Shown: positions 58,718-64,000 of the stretch, one piece after another | Numbering within the stretch: the stretch's first letter is position 1 | How the letters are laid out: each line of letters starts with the position of its first letter | Source of the DNA: Nymphaea colorata | Lineage: Eukaryota > Streptophyta > Magnoliopsida > Nymphaeales > Nymphaeaceae | Assembly: GCF_008831285.2 (NCBI RefSeq) | Contig: NC_045139.1 | Location: 23,972,412-24,036,411, forward strand | Direction of reading: 5' to 3' | DNA: 64,000 bases | Notes under the pieces: model-generated | What the model saw: only the letters and a program-made list of their open reading frames with translations | Told to the model about the DNA's origin: nothing | The model's database searches: none | Made by a program: the position numbers and the translations under genes

Positions 58718-61132
58718 TCACCTTTCTTGAAGAAGAGGCCTCTCTGGGGATGATTCTAGGTATTTCAACACCATCAACGCCGCATCCCAGTGGACTTTTC
58801 TAGGCTTTTCCATAAACTGGCTTAATTTTCCAACAGCAAAGCTAATGTCTGGTCTTGTTACAGTAACATAAAGCAGTTTTCCAATGAGAGACTTGTAAGA
58901 TCGGGAATCTACTAGTTTTGATTGATCATCATGAAGATGAATACATGGATTCATAGAGAGATTAGCCGGCTTGGTCCCTAGCATCCTTGTGTCCTGCAGT
59001 AGATCAAGGACATACTCCCTTTGAGACAATACTACACCTTCTTTGTTCTCCACAACTTCAATCCCAAGAAAATATCTCAAGTGACCAAGATCCTTCGTGA
59101 CAAAATGCTTTTGAAGAAAAGCCTTTGTAGCATATATTTCTTGACCACAATCACATGTCAAGATAATGTCATCAACATATACTATCATGACAACTATACC
59201 TGTGGAGGTCTTCTTGATGAATAGAGAATGATCCAAAGGATATCGTTCAAATCCACATTGTGAAACCACCTCTGATAATTTGTGGAACCATGCTCTGGGA
59301 CTTTGTTTAAGTCCATAGATAGTCTTCTTCAACCGACACACTTTACTACACTCCCCCTGTTTCTCGAACCCTGGAGGTTGCTGCATATATACAGTCTCCT
59401 CAAGATCACCATACAGAAAGGCATTCTTCACATCAAGCTGATACATAGGCCAATCAGAGTGTACCACAACAGAAATAATAAGGCGAATAGTGCCCAATCT
59501 GGCCACTGGAGAGAACGTCTCAAAGAACTCAACCCCGTATGTCTGAGTGTAACCTTTAGCCACTAATCGAGCCTTGTATCGCTCTAATGACCCATCTGAA
59601 TGATATTTGCCTGTAAATACCCATTTGGAGCCAACAATGTCACAATCTTCAGGTGGATCGACCAACTCCCAGGTACCACGTTGTACGAGAGCATCCATCT
59701 CATCTTGCATAGTTGTTAGCCATTTACAATCTAGGAAGGCCTGTTGATGACAAGTTGGGATAGTATGAACTGCCATAGCTTTAAGAAACTGTTGTAAGTC
59801 ATCATCAAGATGGTTATCATCAAGATGGGCAGTGGAAACAAAGTGAGAGATAGGATGCATGGTACACTGTCTCTTGCCTTTGTGCAGGGCTATAGGCAAG
59901 TCGTCTGAAGGAACAACATCAGGTATACTTACTTCAGTGGAGCTCACATCTTGAGAAGAGTCTGATGGTCGACCATGAGAGGGGTCCTGTCGCTGAGTGT
60001 AGACCAATGGAAGATCTTGAAACCTATTCATAGTTAGAGTAGGAGATGGAAAATATTGCAACAGGACAGGAGAAATAGGTAAAGGGATAGGACAAGGCAT
60101 TTCAGATGATGCAGAAGTATGACTAAAGTAAGACCGAGACTCGAAAAAAGTGACATCCGCACTGATATACTCTTTGTGAGTTACCAGATCAAAGCACTTG
60201 TAGCCTTTTTGGTTTCGAGGATAGCCAATGAACACACACTTAATGGCTTGAGCAGCAAGTTTATCACGTTTAGGCCCAAGAATGTGAACAAAACAGGTAC
60301 AACAAAAAACTTTTGGTGCAATGGAAAATAAGCTTCGATTGGGATAAACAAGTTTAATAGGTACTTTGTTGTCAATGGAGGATGATGGCAAACTATTGGC
60401 AGGCCATAAGTATGGCATCACCCCAGGTACATGATTATGAAGCATTAGGGTACGAGCAACAGTTAGAAGTTGTCGATGTTTTCGTTCGGCAACTCCATTC
60501 TGTTGTGAGGTATGAGGACATGTAAATTGTGGAGAGATACCATTTTCAGCATAAAAGGTCATTAAGATAGATGATTTGAACTCAAGAGCATTATCAGTGC
60601 GAATACACTTAACCAGAGAACCAAATTGAGTCTTTATTTCAATAATCAAGTTTTTGAGAATACAAATTACTTCAGATCTTTCCTTCAAAAGGAATACCCA
60701 ACTGACTCGAGAATAATCATCAACAATGACAAGAAAGTACCTAAACTTATTTCGGCTAGCAACCCTGCTAGGTCCCCACACATCAACATGAAGAAGATCA
60801 AATAACCCTTGACTTGAAGGACTAAGACTCGAAGGAAAACTACTACGTCTGTGCTTGCCAAGTTGACAAGCCTCACACTGAAAAGACTCTGGAACTGAAA
60901 GATTAGGTAGGAGAGAACAGAGCTTGGGTGCTGAAGGGTGACCAAGCCGGAGATGCCACTGGAAGACTGTAGGCTCTGATGTAGAAGAGGTAGTAGCAAG
61001 ACCGATAGGAGCCGACAGGATGTAGACGCCCCCTTTCTCATAGCCGCCACCAATCGTCTTCCCAGTTTGCAAGTCCTGAAATGAGCATGAACCAGGGTAA
61101 AAAATAATACGACAGTGTAAATCAGTAGTCAA
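58718..61132 (-). CDS. Copia 2 integrase and reverse transcriptase ORF
   Basis: 804 codons without interruption. It begins in the GAG-pre-integrase region, then the HHCC zinc motif (WHLRLGHPS ... CEACQLGKH). The catalytic core has Asp in LLHVDVWGPS, Asp in IRTDNALEF, and Glu in SQQNGVAERKHR, the DDE triad. Reverse transcriptase follows with WELVDPPE, QLDVKNAFLYGDLEETVYMQ and the catalytic YVDDIIL, then LGHLRYFLGIEV. It ends at a frameshift before RNase H. Length and motifs are normal for this part of copia pol, but it lacks its own gag/protease frame, so it is not a complete gene product. Confidence 0.92.
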   Translation of the reverse strand: MTTDLHCRIIFYPGSCSFQDLQTGKTIGGGYEKGGVYILSAPIGLATTSSTSEPTVFQWHLRLGHPSAPKLCSLLPNLSVPESFQCEACQLGKHRRSSFPSSLSPSSQGLFDLLHVDVWGPSRVASRNKFRYFLVIVDDYSRVSWVFLLKERSEVICILKNLIIEIKTQFGSLVKCIRTDNALEFKSSILMTFYAENGISPQFTCPHTSQQNGVAERKHRQLLTVARTLMLHNHVPGVMPYLWPANSLPSSSIDNKVPIKLVYPNRSLFSIAPKVFCCTCFVHILGPKRDKLAAQAIKCVFIGYPRNQKGYKCFDLVTHKEYISADVTFFESRSYFSHTSASSEMPCPIPLPISPVLLQYFPSPTLTMNRFQDLPLVYTQRQDPSHGRPSDSSQDVSSTEVSIPDVVPSDDLPIALHKGKRQCTMHPISHFVSTAHLDDNHLDDDLQQFLKAMAVHTIPTCHQQAFLDCKWLTTMQDEMDALVQRGTWELVDPPEDCDIVGSKWVFTGKYHSDGSLERYKARLVAKGYTQTYGVEFFETFSPVARLGTIRLIISVVVHSDWPMYQLDVKNAFLYGDLEETVYMQQPPGFEKQGECSKVCRLKKTIYGLKQSPRAWFHKLSEVVSQCGFERYPLDHSLFIKKTSTGIVVMIVYVDDIILTCDCGQEIYATKAFLQKHFVTKDLGHLRYFLGIEVVENKEGVVLSQREYVLDLLQDTRMLGTKPANLSMNPCIHLHDDQSKLVDSRSYKSLIGKLLYVTVTRPDISFAVGKLSQFMEKPRKVHWDAALMVLKYLESSPERPLLQER

Positions 61133-61700
61133 CTTCTAACAGAGGGTAAATGAGATGGAAATTCAGGAGCATATAAAACATGTAGGATAGTCATAGATTG
61201 AGAAAGTTTCACATCTCCATAACCCAATATGGGTGACAGTCTACCATCTGCAATTTTTACATGACGTGGCTGGGAAAATTTATGCAGAGTAGTGAAAGAC
61301 CCAAGTCTACTGCAGAAATGTCTCGATGCTCCTGAATCAATAATCCACGAAGTACCTGAGTCAGACGTGGAAGGACCCACTAAGAAGACTCGATCAGTCA
61401 ATGTTGTGGAAGCCGAAGCCTGTGAGGCTTTGTGTGCTAAAAATTGCTCATACTCAACTCTGTCAATGCTAACTGTAACTGTCTCTGGTGATATACTAGA
61501 TGAAGAATCCTCCATAGTAGGAGTGGCAGTCTGTGCAGAGCCCATAGAAGAGTGAGTAGGGCTTTTGCCCTGTTTGGTGACCATATTTCTTCCCTGCAAC
61601 AAAGAGGATGGGTGACCATGTTTATCCCAACACCGATCCTCTAAGTGTCCAATCTTTCCACAATAGGTGCATTGGAACCTCCCACGGCCCCCAGTTTCAC
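61129..61700 (-). pseudogene. Copia 2 zinc knuckle and protease
   Basis: This frame begins with the nucleocapsid-type knuckle CTYCGKIGHLEDRC (about 61630-61671). It continues to the aspartic protease motif SWIIDSGASRHF. It runs out of frame at HVLYAPEFPSHLPSV, just where the integrase ORF opens in another frame. The gag ORF upstream is in yet another frame. Confidence 0.88.
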
Positions 61701-61777
61701 GACCTATACCTCTTCCTCTGGCACTATAGTGGAGCCATGACCACGACCACCCCCCACAGCAAGGGCAGAGGCAGGCG

Positions 61778-62398
61778 TCACACCAGCTGGTTGAGACAAG
61801 CTAATAGCAAGACGAAGAGATCAGGAATTTCACTTCCAGTGAGCATCTGATCCTTAGCAGCAACATACTCAGAGAGACCAGCAAGAAACTTTGCAACCAT
61901 AGTAGGTTCAAAGTGTGACTTACAACAAGATTTGCACGGAGGACGCAAGAATTTCAGACGTTCATAGGTAGCTTTAATTGTTGCAAAGTATTGTGATAAA
62001 TCCTGATTTCCCTGTCGGAGGTTGTGCAACTCTTCTTCAACTTGAAGGATTTTACTCACATTCTTATCTTCTGAATATGTCTGTCTAAGGAATTCCCACA
62101 TCTCCTTCGCAGTAGTATAGTAAGTAATAGAAGAAGCAATTTGTGGTTGGACGCTATTCATAATCCAAGACATAACCATGCTATCGTCCTCTTCCCAGGT
62201 TATGTACTTCCCTGACTTGTCAATAGGCTCATCCTCTTCAATTATGTGTCTCTTTCGATGTCCTTTGACTGACAACATAAAGGATCTGGAGCACAGTTCA
62301 TAGTTGTGTCCATCTAATTTAACCGTAGATCCATAGGAGAAGGGATTTCCAACTTCTTTATGATCGTTACCACCCTCTGATTTGTGGTTCTCAGCCAT
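61778..62398 (-). pseudogene. Copia 2 gag
   Basis: A 206-codon ORF with the UBN2/copia gag pattern: NPFSYGSTVKLDGHNYELCS, MVMSWIMNSVQPQIA, AKEMWEFLRQTYSEDKN and LRQGNQDLSQYFATIKATYE. The ATG at 62398 follows a ~730-bp leader. It ends prematurely before the zinc knuckle because of a frame change. Gag forms the virus-like particle in which reverse transcription happens. Confidence 0.88.
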
Positions 62399-62499
62399 AA
62401 TAAATCACAGCAAGAATGAGAATACCAAGATAAAATATATATGCAGCAACTTCGCCCAGACGAGACGACAGGAACAAAAAATAAGAAACGTGCACAAGC

Positions 62500-63129
62500 T
62501 TCTTCCACAACCCCAAACAGCAAGAAAACAGGGAAAAAACTTGCTGAAAAAAAAACTTGCTGAAAATATTCTGCTGAAAGCACACAAGAAAGAACAGGGA
62601 ACAATCTTGCTGAAATTATTCTGCTGAAAGCACAACCTTACAAACAAAGTCTGCCGCTGCTCCTACTATTCCCAACCTCAACTCTCAAACAGCAAGTCCA
62701 CATCTTGCATAAATAAGTTCCACATATATTCTGCCTCAACTCTCACACAGCAAGTCCACGTCTAGTGTAGATAAAATCTGCATATATTTTGCTTCACCAG
62801 AACCTCTTATAATCCCTTAAACCACAACCACAAACAGCATATCAACTTCACTTGAGGATCTGACCACGCCTTCCACATAGGCGAGATCAGGTCCTCCTCC
62901 ACGCAGCAAGAAATATGAGAGACAAGAGAAGATCACGCCAGCAGCAGCAAGAGAATATCACGCCAGCAGCCTGTGAAGATCACGTCAGCTGCTTGAGGAG
63001 ATCACGCCAGCGGCAGCAAGAGAAGATCCCACCAGCAGCCTGTGAAGATCACATCAGCAGCTTGAGGAGATCACTCCAGTGGCAGCCTGAGAAGATCACG
63101 CCAGCAGTCTGAGATGATCACGGCAGCAG
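62500..63129. repeat. Tandem-repeat leader of copia 2
   Basis: Three successive repeat sets: AACTTGCTGAAA / ATTCTGCTGAAAGCACA units (62530-62635); CAGCAAGTCCAC...CATATATT units about 65 bp apart (62690-62790); and GATCACGCCAGCAGC units, about ten with a 78-bp higher-order period (62905-63120). No conserved protein. Confidence 0.75.
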
Positions 63130-63143
63130 TGGCTCTGATACCA
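63130..63143 (-). promoter_or_regulatory. Primer-binding site of copia 2, at the element's end
   Basis: Minus strand TGGTATCAGAGCCA. The last element base is the A of CCA at 63143; non-LTR sequence follows. Confidence 0.9.
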
Positions 63144-64000
63144 TGTTTTTCATGTTATTTCTGCCTTTATGTTCTTTATACTTGAATGTTGCATGTTCAT
63201 TTTGGTGGTGAGCATAATGCTACGGTTTGGATAATTTTGCAGCTTTCTGTATGCATCAATGCAATTGCTCTATTTTTGGGCATGCTTGTGTTATTGCCAT
63301 CCTTTTTTCGCTTTTTCTCCATGGCTGGGCTTCTTTACCCTTTCACCGAAAGGCGCTTTGTTTTTGTTTGTTTTTTGTTCCCCATTGTTGCCATGGTCAG
63401 TGCCGTTGAAAAGATATGGTGGTTTTAGTTCATGTTCATAGTTGCTCATGTTCATGTCCTAGTTTCAACAAGGGATAGTAAATTGGATGTAAAATTGGTT
63501 TTCTTATGGATAACAAACTTCAAAATGTCTTGCGTGACTTTAAAACTAAATGTTGTGATTTTTGGGCTGCATCTGCTGCCATAAAAGGCAATTCAGTATT
63601 TTTTTGGAAGCTCATTTTCAAACTGCACGTGAGAATGACAAGGTCACCTTGTGATGTTTTATTGGTTTATTAAAATGGCTGTAACTATGCATTTAGTGCA
63701 AGACCCCAAGTTGACCTTGACTGCAGCTCTCGTGAAGTTTGTTTAGAAGAAAATGGTTAATATCCTGAGAATTGCAGATTAGTTTTCTTCTAAGGGTTGG
63801 CTTTTATCTTTACCTGCGTTGGTTTTTGGCAAAATTTGAAGCCGCATGGTCTATAGACTTATGTCGTGGTGGTAGACTGAAGAAGTGTTTGTTCTGTTGA
63901 TATTCCAGTTTCGGCAATAAAGGTCTTCTATTATACTTTGCATATCTCATATCCATGAGAAAAAGGTTCTATGTGCTATACTGATGATTTTTAAAGTATT
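63144..64000. other. Flanking intergenic or intronic sequence
   Basis: T-rich. A TTTTGCAG|CTTTCTG acceptor-like site near 63239 opens a short ORF, but no family is recognisable. Confidence 0.4.

Larger units (their letters stand above)
57959..63143 (-). mobile_element. Ty1/copia retrotransposon 2, one LTR only
   Basis: A minus-strand element of about 5.2 kb. The 3' LTR is 57959-58236, with a polypurine tract beside it, then RNase H, RT, integrase, protease, gag and a repeat-rich leader. It ends with the primer-binding site TGGTATCAGAGCCA. No LTR follows the primer site: the 300 bp after 63143 lack the GA run, ACGGTTGTGGCAGTTAC and every other LTR landmark. No target duplication can be assigned. 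Frameshifts interrupt gag, the protease/integrase junction and the RT/RNase H junction. Confidence 0.85.

Noticed and set aside
62900-63120. Regular GATCACGCCAGCAGC array as a CRISPR
   Set aside because: Units are contiguous with no unique spacers, inside a plant retrotransposon leader; an ordinary tandem repeat.
63144-63420. TG directly after the copia 2 primer site as the start of a 5' LTR
   Set aside because: The following 280 bp share none of the landmarks of the 3' LTR (GA run, CACACGGTG, ACGGTTGTGGC, TTTCAACA end). The TG is coincidental.

Overview
This window looks like nuclear DNA of a flowering plant. It has plant family-1 UDP-glycosyltransferase, cysteine-rich receptor kinase (DUF26), TIR, OSCA/HYP1, NOMO and DG1-type PPR sequences. 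It also has LTR retrotransposons primed by plant initiator-Met tRNA and many AT-rich, intron-like stretches. A TIR domain of NLR type argues against a grass; I cannot name the species. Only one gene appears fully intact, a single-exon UGT88-like glucosyltransferase (14639-16084, minus). Most other gene sequence is broken, truncated or reduced to single exons, so this is a repeat-rich, gene-poor region.

Layout. 1-2318: LINE endonuclease remnant, then AT-rich repeats. 2319-3104: CRK pseudogene. 3105-12805: a complete, very young minus-strand LTR element of the LARD type (two 3530-bp LTRs, TSD GGTTT, 2641-bp interior without pol). Its only long ORF begins with an FHA-like domain. 12806-16084: rest of the CRK/UGT locus. 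17093-17516: frameshifted, truncated TIR domain. 17739-18031: solo LTR with TSD TTTCT. 18482-22664: a diverged second copy of the CRK-to-UGT segment, cut inside both genes, which preserves the empty insertion site of the LARD element. 23235-25564: last two exons of an unrecognised gene.

25.6-34.2 kb is AT-rich and I see no gene in it. 34.2-45.4 kb holds plus-strand exon remnants of unrelated genes: OSCA/HYP1 exons 1-2, two NOMO exons and a PPR piece with an internal deletion. This could be a transduplication cluster. 46.6-51.0 kb carries two diverged copies of an unclassified repeat. 51108-56389 is a Ty1/copia element (TSD ATAGC) disabled by a stop codon, frameshifts and seven short perfect tandem duplications. 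57959-63143 is a second copia element with only its 3' LTR, ending exactly at the primer-binding site. The remainder resembles intergenic or intronic DNA.

All coordinates, splice phases and repeat boundaries were read by eye from the sequence. Family names rest on recognised motifs, not on database searches.
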